Assembly: GCA_002946415.1 (NCBI GenBank)
Contig: NJPS01000065.1
Span: forward strand, 62,001-126,000
DNA from: Rutstroemia sp. NJR-2017a BVV2
Taxonomy: Eukaryota; Ascomycota; Leotiomycetes; Helotiales; Rutstroemiaceae
DNA length: 64,000 bases
Direction: 5' to 3'
Shown in pieces: positions 33,313 through 45,274 of this stretch. The position numbers and the translations under genes are program-made. Every line of letters starts with the position of its first letter. Position 1 is the stretch's first letter. The notes below the pieces were generated by a model. It saw only the letters and a program-made list of their open reading frames with translations. It ran no database searches and was not told the origin of the DNA.

Positions 33313-34503
33313 TTACTTCTTCTCTCTGGAGTCCCACTGGACACACAACTCAAACTTCATCATCAGCATCCCATTAGTAGTACACTGCTCACACAACCAT
33401 CTCCTAATCTCCCTCTCCACGACCTCGCACTCTCTCCTACCCCACCGACCCCCGGCCGCATCCTCCAGCATCACCTTTCTCCAATGCTTCCTCTCGACGC
33501 CATTTTTCCAGTCGCGGTTGCTGAGGCCGAACTGTCTGATGGTGTAGAACAGGTATTCAAGCTTGGGAAAGCGCTCGAGGATGAGCGGGAGCTGCTTTTC
33601 GAGCTTGGGCGTGAGCGTCTCACGCGCCCAGTTTTGAAGGTCGGGTAGGCTGTAGCTGATGAGGTCGATTTCGAAGCAGGGGAGATTGAGGTGGAGGCCG
33701 ACGGAGGTGAGCGTGGGGAAGAAAGATGGGAGGATAGGGGAGTCTGGGAAGACGGGGATGTCAGGGTCGCGACGGGCGGGTGGTGCGGGGGGTGGAGCGG
33801 GTAGTGGGTTGAATCCCGCCATCAACAAGTTATGTGCTGGTGCTAGTTGCAGTTGGACGTTGGCGTTGACATTGTTGAGGATGCCCGTATTGAGGGCAGT
33901 CCACTGATGGAACGGCATGGGTGCAGTGTTCTGAGTGTTGGGAGCAGCACTAGACCGATCAGCCAGCCTCTCAAGTAGCGACACATTTGCTAAAATAAGC
34001 GCCTACTCATCGTCATGCTGTTTACGACGCGCATCCGGAGACACCGCAGCCGCGGAACAATAGGCAGGAAATGAGCAAGCTGTGTCCTTTTTAAAGCGCA
34101 AGATGAAGTCGTCATTGAGAACATTCAGATAGAAGTACCGAATGGTCGATTTGGCTGGATCCTGCTGCTTTCCCATAGCATCGACGGCGAGCGAGGTCTT
34201 CTGACCCATGAGGCGCGCGGCTGAACACGCATGAAAGAATGCTGGGATGGCTGGAAGACAATCGTAACTGAAGCTTTTCTTGCCGATCACTGCATTGACG
34301 GTTTTTCCACTGGAGAGAGAAACCCAGTGCCAGATAAGATTCTGCAATTCGATGGGGAGTTTGGGAAATTTATGGAAGGATGTAACTGTGGCTGAGAGGT
34401 CTTGCGACATATTGAAGGCATTCATGGCCATGATGAGCGGGTCGATATCTTGTTCTTCGTCGGGTGACGAGGGCGGAGTGTCATATTCATAAGCAGAAGA
34501 CAT
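33313..34503 (-). CDS. 2EXR-domain protein
   Basis: Probably two exons (34007-34503, 33313-33949), giving 377 aa. The N-terminal KFPKLPIELQNLIWHWVS (about residues 43-60) is the start signature of the fungal 2EXR family, an F-box-like motif. The C-terminal half has proline-rich spacing (PPPAPPARR) followed by a conserved-looking helical region (CFEIDLISYSLPDLQNW). The intron is inferred: a 57-bp GTAGGC...CTAG intron with a CTGAT branch point keeps phase and joins both frames, but the donor is weak and a shorter alternative would also join them. The family has no assigned function. The start ATG is the first of the exon. Confidence 0.65.
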
Positions 34504-35115
34504 GGTTATTCAAAGCTTGAAGATGAAGTGAGTGAAAGTGAATCTGTGACCTGCGTCAGGACGCTAAATGATATGGAACCAAATTCTCAGAATGACTGGC
34601 ACAACCACACCAAAAAGGTTAGTTTTGGCACAAGCTCGTGTTGACTCACGAGAATAAAATGTGCGAAAGAGAACGTGTTTTGTTTGTGTTTGTTTGGATG
34701 TGGTCGTTAAGCGGTGGTCTCTTAAGTCGAAAAAGCTCGCTACCAGAAGACGACAAGGTGTTCTTGACCTCGAAGATTGCCGAGAACGAAGGTGAGTTTG
34801 TGCCAGATTAATGGATATACGGGAGTGAGTGAAACTACTACTTAGTAATCTTCAAGTGACCGAATAAAGCGCACTATAATAACTAGAAAAGCCTAAGGGA
34901 GAGTGCTCTCAAGTAGCTTGTCTAGCATGACCTGGTATATAATTTTGCGGTTCAGGCTGTTCTTTCACGATATGAGATGCAATGCTCGTATCATATATTC
35001 CCAGAAATTGGCGCTGGTTTGTGAATGTATTTCACCAGATGAATATCACCCATATCACGACACATTCATGACTGACTCCAAGCATCATAGCATTCTTCTT
35101 GTTATCTAAATGCAG
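34504..35115. other. 5' flank of the 2EXR gene and 3' flank of hxB
   Basis: AT-rich 600-bp stretch. The ORF at 34903-35109 on the plus strand has no support. Confidence 0.4.
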
Positions 35116-37635
35116 CTACCCAACCGACACTTTGTCTCCCACTTTGATGACTGGAAACTGATGTTCCTTGTAGGGCAGTGATGATGGTACATGAGACATA
35201 TGTGAACCGAAGAAAACCTTTGATTCGAACCTTCTTGTTTTTGCCAACGTAACAAAGGGTTCTTCATTTTTCTCGGCCGTGTCCTGATCGACGCATATCA
35301 TATGACAGCGTCGACAGGATCCAAGCATCTGATACATTTCCGAACCAATGTGAAGACTCTCCCAATGATCTTCATCATACGGCTGTTGCCGATCTTCCGA
35401 GGCTGATGAGGCCAGAACAATATTAGCTCGGAAGACAGAGCCTGAGGCCGGCTTTCCACCAGATTTCTCGATCTCCTTGTTAAGCCTGTTGATACTTGAT
35501 CTATTTATTGCAAGTATAGGACTTTCATTTGACAAAAGTATTGGCCGCTTTTGCATTTCACCATCGGAATCTGGAGGTGTCGGCGGACCTGGAAATGATC
35601 CCGGAACGGGTTTCCTATTCATATTTTGTGCTTTGGCACGTTGATGCTGTTGCATATGTGCTTTAGCATGCCTCGAAGAGGGCCCGCTCCCACCTGCGGG
35701 AAACCTAGCCAATGAACAAGGCACATCCAGGATGTCGGAGAAGAATTTGTTGACTTCAGGACTCGAATAGGTTCGAGCTATAATTGCATCTCCACACACT
35801 CTTGATGCCAGTGAGTGGATGCTATTCGCGTTCTTGTAGTACAGAGGGTCTGACGACAAAGGGATATTGATCTCTCTGACCTGACCTGCGGTTACTGACC
35901 CCCGATATTTTATCCTCAGCAACCCCTCTACGAGGTCTATGTTTGGCTGTATAAGAGCCATTTTTGGATATCGCTTCTGACTTAAGGCCTGCCCAGTCCC
36001 CTCATGAACAAGACACCATTCTCGATCCCAGACGAGACCTTCTGGCCTCACTTCCCACGAGGTGCCCGCCGGGATAGTAAAGCCACCACAACTTTTAATA
36101 GGGTAGACAGTAAGGCTTTCCACATACAGGCTGTCGGAGCCTGCCATCGAAGTCTGAGTCTCACGACAACGAGGTGCCACGTTCTTATCCACGAAGAATT
36201 CATCCATAAAAGAAAGAAACGCATCTACATCACCAACCGTACTCATAGCTCCCAAGCTAACACGAATTGCCCCGGTTATCTTTCCAGCATAGATGTCCGT
36301 TTCACCACCACATCGTAAGCCCGCAGAAAAATTCCTTCTCATTTCCCAAGGTTGCAGTTCCAATGCTGAAGCAACACCACCAGGATTACAGAGGCCACCG
36401 GTTCTGATGTGGAAGTTCCTAATTGAAGCCAATCTCTCAAACTCGATATTAGTCACCCAAGCTCCAAAACTATTCTTAACATTGAAAGCTATTGTAGGTC
36501 CCTGCGCCTGACTGCACTTCCCCGCACCATATCCTCGTGAATACATAACACATACAGGCTCGTCATTAGCATGCTTGAGAGCTTTCAAGCCCTCGAACAA
36601 TTTTCGAGCCAGGTATGCCGTATGGCTGGCAATGCGGTCCATGGAGCCATAGAGTGATCTATGAACGTCAATGGCTGTGTCTAATGCAATGATGTTATGA
36701 AACGGTAGGGTTCCATCCTCCAACGTTTCATGCAATGACTGTCCTTTCGGAGCATGCCATTGCTCTTTCAAGCAAACGACCACATCCACAGTGCCTCCGC
36801 CAAAGTATTTTCGCTGTTGCAGAATGGCGCCAGCATCCTTTCGCACGATAAGGGCACCCAGATCAGGGAATCCGAAGATCTTGTAGAAACTTAGAACAGT
36901 AAAGTCTGCAGCTTTACTTGGATCACTCAGATCGAGCTGCGAAGTGGACACCAGAGCAGAAGCATCCAGTAGGGTGTAGGTGGTAGACTCGGGTTCGTGA
37001 GCAAGATTCCGTACTCTTTCGAGCCATGATTGTGGTAGCCTTCGGCCGTCGAGGTTCGACTGAGCAGGAAATGTGAAGAGTCTGACATCAGAACCTGGAC
37101 TTTCGGTCACAAGATCCTCTGCGCCTAATAACCAACGCTCCACACTCTCATCGTCCAGGCATCTGCTCAACGTTGCATTTTCCCTAACCCCAACCAGACT
37201 TGTATGTGAATCTTGATGGTACCCATATGCGAATCCCTTCGGCTGACTCCTGAATGCATCCATGACAAGTTTGACCCCTGCTGTAGCATTGGCAACAAAT
37301 ACCACATCGAAGTGCTCCGGATCCGCTTTAAAGAACCTCAGAACGCTGAGCCGGGTGTTCTCGATCCGCGCGGTAGACAACTGTGAGGAGGTAGAGGCAG
37401 AATGCGGGTTTCCATATAAATTCGACATCATATCCGCCATGTATTTCTCCATCAAGGACTTCGAATAGAGCGTGGTGCCCGCATGGTCGAGATAAACCGC
37501 ATCTACGAATAGAGTCAGCTCCCATGAACCCGAGCTTGAACCGCATTAAATCATACCTTTAAGCATAGGATATTCCATTTCCCTAAACCCCTCAACATCT
37601 CTATTGTATTCAAAGTCACTCTCCGAATTTGCCAT
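35116..37635 (-). CDS. hxB: Molybdenum cofactor sulfurase
   Basis: Two exons (37557-37635, 35116-37502) give 821 aa, matching fungal HxB/MOCOS. The 54-bp intron sits between MLK and DAVYLDHAGTT. Residues about 30-450 form the NifS-like class V aminotransferase: AVYLDHAGTT, NPHSASTSSQ, and SFYKIFGFPDLG with the PLP lysine near residue 234. The cysteine in RTGGLCNPGG near residue 396 is the predicted persulfide carrier. From about residue 487 (YVESLTVYPIKSCGG) to the end is a MOSC domain that binds the cofactor. The enzyme transfers sulfur to the Mo atom, activating xanthine dehydrogenase and aldehyde-oxidase-type enzymes. A Gln/Lys-rich insert of about 60 residues (near 35600-35680) lies inside the MOSC region and looks disordered. 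Confidence 0.95.
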
Positions 37636-38093
37636 CGCGGGCGGCTCTTCCCTTCGTTAATGAACCCTTAACTTCTAAGGCGGATGGAACAAAATCCTAT
37701 GCAACGGACGACACTCTTTCAACAAAGAAGTTTGATCGTGCATACTTGGCCAAGCATGAAAGTAATGTACATAGGGTAGCCAACGGAGGCATGCGACAAA
37801 AGAAGGACTTAGGAAAGGCCCGCTCTTCAATTTGTCCTATGGAAGTGAAGTAAGATGCATCGGTACAGGGAAGCCGAATGCGGAGTTGGCCGCCCAGTCT
37901 ATCAACACCAAATCATCCCCCACTAATACTCGACCTCGTACGAAAAAGGTCTCTGTGGCCTCAGGCATGAATAAATTTCTAGGTGCAAAGCTTCCTAATT
38001 CGCATGGTATCAAATTTTTGGGAAACCCGCGAATCGAATCAAAACTGGAGCTCTTTCTCTAGAACGGTTTCCCAATCCGCCCCAATCTTCAAG
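37636..38093. promoter_or_regulatory. Bidirectional promoter, hxB and mitoribosomal gene
   Basis: The two start codons face away from each other across only 458 bp. No ORF here is supported. No clear TATA box or known site was recognised. Confidence 0.45.
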
Positions 38094-39143
38094 ATGTTCC
38101 GAACACGATTTTCGCGGATACCTATACAGCGTCTTCCTCTGAAGAGAAGCTTCACAAATTATGGTTCGCCTGGGCAGGGGCAGAGAATCCCGACGCTTAA
38201 ACACGATTTTTCAGACGGTGTGCCGGGACTGCTGAGTCCTCCGGGGTTTGATATAGCATGGACGCAGTATCAGACCTTGATGATTGAGAAGCTCAACCAG
38301 TTATTAGCGGGTAGGCTCTTCTTACATTATATTTGAATTGGTGGAGTGTGGGCCTTGAGAGGGGAAGGAGGGGAAGCTTGTGCATTGGCAATGTCTGCGG
38401 TAGAAGCTACTACTTACTTGCTCTCTTGCATATTGGGGATGGAGATCACATTGCGGCCGAACAATGACTAACATACCCATGCAGGCACCGACTATGCACA
38501 CAAAGAGCCCAAAGACATCCTCTTGAAATACGCTCGCGACCCCAACTATGCCCCACACTTCAACCACGCCTCCATGGCACACAACAACCACTTCTTCTTC
38601 GAATCTCTGTCGCCCAAGCCCGTTCCTATTCCCGAAAGGTTGAAAGGGGAGCTAGAGAGATGCTTCTCCTCCATCGAGACCCTCCGCCAAGAACTCGTCC
38701 TCACAGCCAGCGCCATGTTCGGACCCGGCTTCGTCTGGGTGGTTAAAGACCGCATGAGGGACTTCCGCATCCTTAACACATACCTAGCTGGATCGCCATA
38801 CCAGGGCGCACACTACCGTCGTCAGCCTGTCGATATGAATACCGAGGATTCGAGCATATCGGAACACCACAGACGGACGGCGGGCAACCCGGTGAATTCA
38901 GTAGGTGCGCATGGACCGCTGAGCGCGACGCCCGAGGAGAAGCTCTCGCCGCCCGGAGGAACTGGAGTAACGCCTATTCTGTGTATCAACATGTGGGAGC
39001 ACGTATGGCTTCCTGATTTCGGGTTCTTTCACAACGGGAATGGGAAACGGTCGTACGCGGAGGCTTGGTGGAACTGTATTGATTGGAATGTGGTTGCGAC
39101 GCGTGCGGAAATTCAAGCTAGCAACATTAAGTTCCAGAGGTGA
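38094..39143 (+). CDS. Mitochondrial small-subunit ribosomal protein, SOD fold (mS42/mS43-like)
   Basis: Two exons (38094-38310, 38485-39143) give 291 aa. The first 20 residues are Arg/Ser-rich without acids (MFRTRFSRIPIQRLPLKRSF), a likely mitochondrial presequence. The rest follows iron/manganese superoxide dismutase: LNQLLAGT near the first metal-ligand helix, FNHASMAHNNHFFFESL, and INMWEHVWLPDFG with AWWNCIDWNVVA at the C-terminus. By alignment with E. coli FeSOD the H26 position is Ala and the D156 position is Asn, so metal binding is probably lost. That matches the fungal mitoribosomal SOD-like proteins Rsm26 (mS42) and Mrp1 (mS43); I cannot decide between the two. The protein has a hydrophilic insertion of about 40 residues before the last block. 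Confidence 0.8.
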
Positions 39144-40215
39144 AGTGGAGAGGAGGAGAAGGGGTATAAGGAGGCTTTGTAGCATATTTGGGAGAAGGAC
39201 GGGATGGCTGGCGTTCTTTTTGAGGGAAACGTAAAAAAAGAGATACATTGTATTATATGCATGATGAACTCGACATGACCTTGCATCTGGAGGAGTGGAA
39301 TGTACCTTGGTGGAGGAGCGGGATGCTATGGTTATGACAAATGTGCGGAGGGGCAGATCTCCGAATCTTGCACAATGTCTGATTTTTCGAATGCCGGAAT
39401 GAAGACGGCCAGTGCCTAGGATACATCCAAGCTAGAACTGAGTTGAGAAAGAACTTATACTCGTACTTCACTCCAATCAAGCTACGTGCACTGCCTAGGG
39501 CGCCATTTTGCATAGATAACAGAGATCGATAACAGAGCCTCGAGTCTTAGGAGAGATCAGCATACAGTGACTCCTGTCTGGCATTCCATGAGGATAGGTA
39601 GCTCCCATCTCAAGTTTTCAGCCAAATCTCGAGAAAACGAACGAGACAGAACACCACCCTTTATTCACTCCATCGATTTGCTTCACTCATCTCGATGCTC
39701 CGCACCAGACGTTTGCCCCATCTTCCCACTCACACGAGACCACCTTTACGCATGCACTTTATCACCATCTTTCACTTCATCCACCAGCATGCTGATCCAG
39801 TTTCCTCATCCCAATCTATTCATGTTGCACTTGCACGATTTTCACCAAGACACCCTACAACCAGAAGTCCAGACAAGTGAATGAAAAAGAATTAAGTATC
39901 ATATATATGTATCTGCCACTCCTTCGCAAACGGGTATAACAATGAGCAACTGCACCAGCAGTATCAACAAAAGAAAAACGTACAGTCTATGTACAATAAA
40001 CAATTATTCAAATTAGCCCCATTTCTCATCCACCATTTTTTCCCAATCCATCCATATACAAAACGCCTCTCTTCATCCCTCCATCTTCTTACTCAGTCCT
40101 ACCTGCCCCTCTGTCCCGGAGTCGGTGTATAGGGCGCAGTGCCGTCATGTCCGCGATAAATATACGCTATTTGACGTCCAGAATTAGCTTCTATGTCTTG
40201 CTCACTCAAACAACT
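39144..40215. other. 3' flanks of convergent genes
   Basis: About 1.07 kb between the mitoribosomal gene and the Cys-rich membrane protein. The ORFs present are short, and the C/T-rich composition at 39700-40100 explains their Ser/Thr/His content. Confidence 0.4.
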
Positions 40216-41553
40216 TCAGATGCGATCTACAAAGACATCTTCCTCTCCACGGGCATACATACGCTGACCCTTCCTCAAACCCGCCAGACCGCTCTCCTCC
40301 ATCATATCCGTGAACGTAGTCTGATGACTGCCCCTTCTCCCGTTACCATCGGCCTGACCCGGCACCCCCAGATGCATGGCTCCCGGTCCGGCCTGGGCTC
40401 TCAACGCCGTGGCTGTCTCTCCGCCGACAAAGATGTTTATATCTTCGTAGCTGAGCTCGCGCTGGAGAGGGGGCGTTACCGGACGGTTATCCGTGAAGCT
40501 GGGTTGGCGGTGGATGTGTGCTACTTCTGATCGTTTTCTTGCAGAGGGGTTCTGATTCTCGACTATCTTTGGCTTGTGCTGGATGTTCAGCGGAACGGGC
40601 GGCGCGGGGCTGTCCAGGTACGTGATGCCCATGCCCATAGGCGGAGCAGTCGAGGCGGTGGATTTGCGGAACATGGAACGGATCCGTGTTTTCGTGTCGG
40701 TGCGACGGGGTGTGGTTCCTGCAAGACTTGATGGAGTAGTAGGGTTCTTGCGTAGGAAATCGGTGCGCATGTCGCTTGTGGGGACGGGTTCGGAGATGTT
40801 ACCGAAGTCAGGGCTGTCTTTATTGCGATCGTTTCTGCGGCGACAGGCCCTGATGAGACAGAAGGCGAGGAGAGTGAGGAGGATACCGATGACGATGCCG
40901 GAAAAGAGACCAGCGAGGATGGCACCAACGGGAAATTTGTCGCAGGTGGGTGATATAGGATTAATGGCGATTGGTGTGCTGGTAAAAGATGATGCTGAAG
41001 ATGCGGAGGTTGGGGAGGGATTTGAGGATATGGTTGCAGATATGCCTACGGCAGTAGATGCTCCGCTAGGTTTTGTCGAGGCGCTGCTTGAAGTGGCTAA
41101 AGCCGAGCTGCTCACCGTTTGACCCGGCACGGAATCCCGCTGATCCTCATTTATCACGCAATTGCCGTTTGAGCAGCTGTATCCAAACGGACAACAAGCG
41201 TTCCCGCATTTAGACAAAGTTGCTGTCAATGCGGTCGTTTTAAGTGTGTTGTCTGGATGCGCGGTGATGTTCTGCGTCGAGATATCACATGTAATCGGTT
41301 GGACTGTAGTGCAATCATTTCCACTGGGACAGCAGAGCAACGTCGTGTTTTGTGCTAATGGTATGCAAGTCGAAGTAGAAGGGCAACAGAAACCTGAAGG
41401 TAATCCGGCATTGCTGCATTGCGTGTAACTTGGGTCGGGACATGTTGATCGTTCAAAAATACTGTTTACACTCGCACAGGCCGTAGTCGCAAGGCAAACG
41501 GCTGCCAAGAGCAGCCGCCTGCTGAGTTGAGTATGCCTCATTGATGTAACCAT
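40216..41553 (-). CDS. Single-pass membrane protein with Cys-rich ectodomain
   Basis: An intronless ORF of 445 codons. The N-terminus has a signal peptide (LLLAAVCLATTACA). The ectodomain contains about a dozen cysteines in paired motifs: TCPDPSYTQCSNAG, SGFCCPSTSTCIPL, LLCCPSGNDC and GNACCPFGYSCSNGNC. A Ser/Thr-rich stalk of about 60 residues comes next, then a membrane segment near residues 208-232 (AILAGLFSGIVIGILLTLLA) ending in ACRRRNDR. The cytoplasmic tail of about 210 residues is disordered with Pro/Ser/Thr and contains a PAPPVPL motif. The layout resembles fungal wall-facing sensors and Pezizomycotina-specific surface proteins; no family is assigned. ATG 41553 or the next in frame (41541) could start it. 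Confidence 0.8.
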   Translation of the reverse strand: MVTSMRHTQLSRRLLLAAVCLATTACASVNSIFERSTCPDPSYTQCSNAGLPSGFCCPSTSTCIPLAQNTTLLCCPSGNDCTTVQPITCDISTQNITAHPDNTLKTTALTATLSKCGNACCPFGYSCSNGNCVINEDQRDSVPGQTVSSSALATSSSASTKPSGASTAVGISATISSNPSPTSASSASSFTSTPIAINPISPTCDKFPVGAILAGLFSGIVIGILLTLLAFCLIRACRRRNDRNKDSPDFGNISEPVPTSDMRTDFLRKNPTTPSSLAGTTPRRTDTKTRIRSMFRKSTASTAPPMGMGITYLDSPAPPVPLNIQHKPKIVENQNPSARKRSEVAHIHRQPSFTDNRPVTPPLQRELSYEDINIFVGGETATALRAQAGPGAMHLGVPGQADGNGRRGSHQTTFTDMMEESGLAGLRKGQRMYARGEEDVFVDRI

Positions 41554-42597
41554 CGGTAGACGGGAATTTTACTTTTCAGAAACACGTCGAGTTGTATAGT
41601 GGATGTGCTCAGAAGATGAAAGATGCACCGAATCCACCAAAATTGAGAAGTATCGAAAGTATGAAGGAGCAGAAAGTAAGTAGACGATACAAGAAGAAGT
41701 AGAAGACTAGAAGAGAATGCAAACGCCAAGAACAAATATTGGGCGATGCGAAAAATATGGCGATTGTAATTATGGAGAGAACAAAGAAAAGATGTGAATA
41801 GCGCGTTCTTTCGATGGAGATAAAAATAAACAAGACACAATGAAATCCAAAGGTTCCAAACGCCGTAAATAAGATTCTGATATTAAAATAACGAGAGGTT
41901 CAGACTTTCCTTTGTGCTGCTTCTTTTACACTTCCAGCTGCGAGCTTTCGTCATGCATAGGAAGGGAGACATTTCTTTTGTAATTATGGCATCGGAAACA
42001 CCATCGTTTCTCTACGGCTCACAGGTCAACGGCAGATGAGCTTGCCGCATATGCCCATGCTATGCCTGGAAGGTCACTCACGCGTCGGCCATGTATCTTC
42101 GAATAGAATAAACGCAGAGAGTATCCAGTATCCAGAAAAAGGTACAACCGAGCAGTGGACGGTGAAGCGGCGGTTCGCGACGGCCAAATAATGATTGGGC
42201 CGCGATGCATCTCTGGCCATTAAGCTGACCATGGAGAAAGACAGTCGCAAATGGAGCTAAACCCGGCGTTGGGCTGTGCAACGTCTCTTAATCGAACTAC
42301 GATTTGAAAACGAGAGGTTGTCAAGCGTTGAGAGAAGTTTTGCATTGTTGGAGATACTTTTTGGCGCGAATCGTTTGATTGAGTGATGCATGTGTGACGG
42401 CTTTGATTGGATATGAGCGGAAATTGACGCGCGATTGGTTCAAGCCTTCTCATCTTTTCTTTGTGAGTGGGTTCCACGGGACCAAAGAATTCTAAATGAG
42501 GCGAGAGACGGGAGAAGACATGAGACGAAAGCCATTTGATAAAACGAGAGGGATGTAATGAAATGAAATAAAATTGAATGACTCTTTCATCCGAACG

Positions 42598-42652
42598 AAG
42601 GAGAGAGGAGAGAGGAGCGAGGAGAGAGGAGAGGGGGGAGAGGGGAGAGAAG
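42598..42652. repeat. GA-rich microsatellite
   Basis: Imperfect (gagagga)n run on the plus strand. Confidence 0.8.
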
Positions 42653-42984
42653 CCAGCAAAACAGGATAAAGTCCGCAAACAGCACACCAAGAAGATCGAA
42701 TGGATTTCAACGAGATGTTTCATTGGAGCGCAGAGGTTATTCGATGCCGTTTGGACCAACAACGACGAACGTGTTCGAGTAATTCTGCATAAGACCATAA
42801 AGTTTGTGAAGAAGGAAGCATATAAGTGAACTAATGAAGGGACGATGGTTTCATTCGAGATGTTTGACTCCGCGGACTCTTCGTTGACTCGTCTTCGATT
42901 TCAGCCCAAGCCTAATCACAAAGGCATCAAGGACGAACGAAACACGACACGACACCATTGAAGATATACTTTATTATGCCGTGC

Positions 42985-43008
42985 CTGTAGCTGTAGCTGT
43001 AGCTGTAG
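42985..43008. repeat. Hexanucleotide repeat (TGTAGC)4
   Basis: Four head-to-tail copies. Confidence 0.9.
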
Positions 43009-43569
43009 AACTTCCCCGCATGGCTCTCGGTACTTTCTTTTGCCAGTAGCCTTAACCTTAAGCGTCAAACGAGCAAATCCCATCTCCGGAGTCACCACAA
43101 GTTCCCATCGCACACTTACCGTGGAGTCCGGACTCCGCACACTATCGAACGAACGAACATCGCATGGGAATCAACCCATCAAGATCTAACCAGCTACTCA
43201 TGTACAGACTCGTGTTTCCACTCACGCTCCCTCCCGTCCCTCTCTCGCTCACTCAATCAACCCAACTCCTTCCCTCCCCTCTCCACCCACCTCCACCACG
43301 ATAAAACACCGCTTGCCCGACATGACATCCGGTACAGAACAGTGCGTCGGCCGATAGCGCCCGACATCACGCAACGTACGGTACCTGGTAGAACTACATG
43401 TTGCCACACCACACCACACCACGCAACCTCAACCTCGAGAATTATTATCGTGAAGATATTGTCTAGGGCGCCGCTTGCTTCACATCAGATGTTGCTAGCT
43501 TGCTGCTTCTCCGATTCTCACCGATAGACGTGCAACAAAGACATTTGGTTTTCGTTTGTGGTGGGAGGA

Positions 43570-43645
43570 AGCGGATGGAGATGCGGATGGAGAGAATGGA
43601 ACGGGAGGGTGGAGGGAGAAGGGAGAAGGGAGAAGGGAATAGAAT
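43570..43645. repeat. Purine-rich repeat with GGGAGAA units
   Basis: A G/A-rich stretch with three or more consecutive 7-bp gggagaa units near 43614-43637 and ggatgga units before it. Confidence 0.75.
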
Positions 43646-43960
43646 AGGTAAGTCGGGAGGAGGAGGAAAACGAGGATGGAGAGCGTCACGTAGAGATGGG
43701 TCTAGACAAGACCAGAGAGGAGGTACGGCAGCACTGAGTATGGGCAGTGTGACGATGATACATACTCATACTCATCCTCATCGAAGATCAGACCACACAT
43801 TATGTCTTCCTTGCCCTTACACTGCAGGCCTAATGAACAACCCAAGGACGCACACAAGCATGAACAATTTTACTCTACATCGTACTTCACATCATACTTT
43901 ACATCATCCTTTACATCTAAGAACCTCGATCCTTTCCGTCGCCCTGCTCCGTCACTCCGC

Positions 43961-43985
43961 CCATGCCATGCCATGCCATGCCATG
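43961..43985. repeat. Pentanucleotide repeat (CCATG)5
   Basis: Five exact copies in succession. Confidence 0.9.
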
Positions 43986-45274
43986 CTATTCCAGTTCTAC
44001 AACATCCAGTACCGTGCCGTACTGCAACCGTAATATGCATACACGCTGTACCGTCTCGTCAGACGGTAATAGTTCTCACCCAGCGTAGCATCGCACAGCA
44101 CATAGATATCCGAATTAAGTGCGGTCAGGATCGGGGTCTGTTGGATGTCTGTTGGATGTCATGTTTTCTTTTGTTTCGTTATGTACTATTCTACAGTATA
44201 AATCTCCAGTATCTATTCTTGTCCCATTCTAAATATATTCATTCTCCCCGACATCCGTGTAAGCGCCGTCTCTCCCCATCTATGCAAGTCACTACGCACA
44301 TCTAAACCCAAGAGAGTTAACAACGGTCCTATCACGATTATCACACGGCAGAAAGCAAGACGATCGATGTAAGTTAATTTTTGATGAATTTTTATAAATT
44401 TGATCCTACATGCCAACCAACATGGTTGTCCTATCCTAACCGGTCCATGTTCCATCCCACCGTTTCCCCTGCTCCTGCCCTGCCCTATGGATCCCATCCT
44501 GAAATTCGGGGAGCGGTGGCTCAACCCTCGTATGCAATAAAGTATAATGTAATATATATGTATCCTCTCGCTTCATATATATACCGTCCGTGTGTAAATC
44601 CTAAAATATCCTAGGAAGCATTCTTCGGAAGGACCTGTAGAAGTTGAAAAAAGAAGGTAGAAGGTCGAAGAAGGAAGAAGCTATCCTGTCCACAAATAAA
44701 CCCAAAGAATGAACTAGTGTCCTAATATACATGATTGCGAGAAAGAGTGACTTGTAAACAAAAGTCCTCTGGTAAACAAACGCCCTAGTGCTGCTGGTGG
44801 TATTTCCTCCGAATCCCTCCTCTTTTCACCCCACCTTTGCTGATGTGATGAGTACAATAACCAAAAAAAAGAGCCAGGAACTGAAAAGGAGCTTTCTTCC
44901 TGTAACGCCGTCTGCTTGCAAAAAGAAAGGGGGTATGCCAAAATGCCGCGAAATAAAAGTGGTGGGAAAAATTAGATGAAGTTTTTCGAAAAATGTTGTG
45001 TCCTCGCTATGCATCGTTCATCATCCATTGTTCCCGTACATACGTTTCCGTAAAAGAAATAAACTTGCTTCCCATGTCTCGTAACTCATGTTGCCTTGAA
45101 TCAGAGACTTGAATGACTCGTCAGAAGAACTCCCCCTCCACACAAATATGTGAAGCGGGCCTCAGTGCCCGGCATGTGAACCGATACTTCTAAGGAAGTA
45201 TCGTAGCACTGCAGAAATGAAGGTTTTCGTAAAACTCCCAAGCCGGTAGGAGATATACTAGACTGGAGAAATTT

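Larger units (their letters stand above)
41554..45274. other. 3.7-kb region with no supported gene
   Basis: Contains several simple repeats: a GA-rich run at 42598-42652, TGTAGC hexamers at 42985-43008, GGGAGAA heptamers within 43570-43645, and five CCATG pentamers at 43961-43985. ORFs here have biased composition and no domain. Part of it is the 3' flank of the regulator at 45275. Confidence 0.4.
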
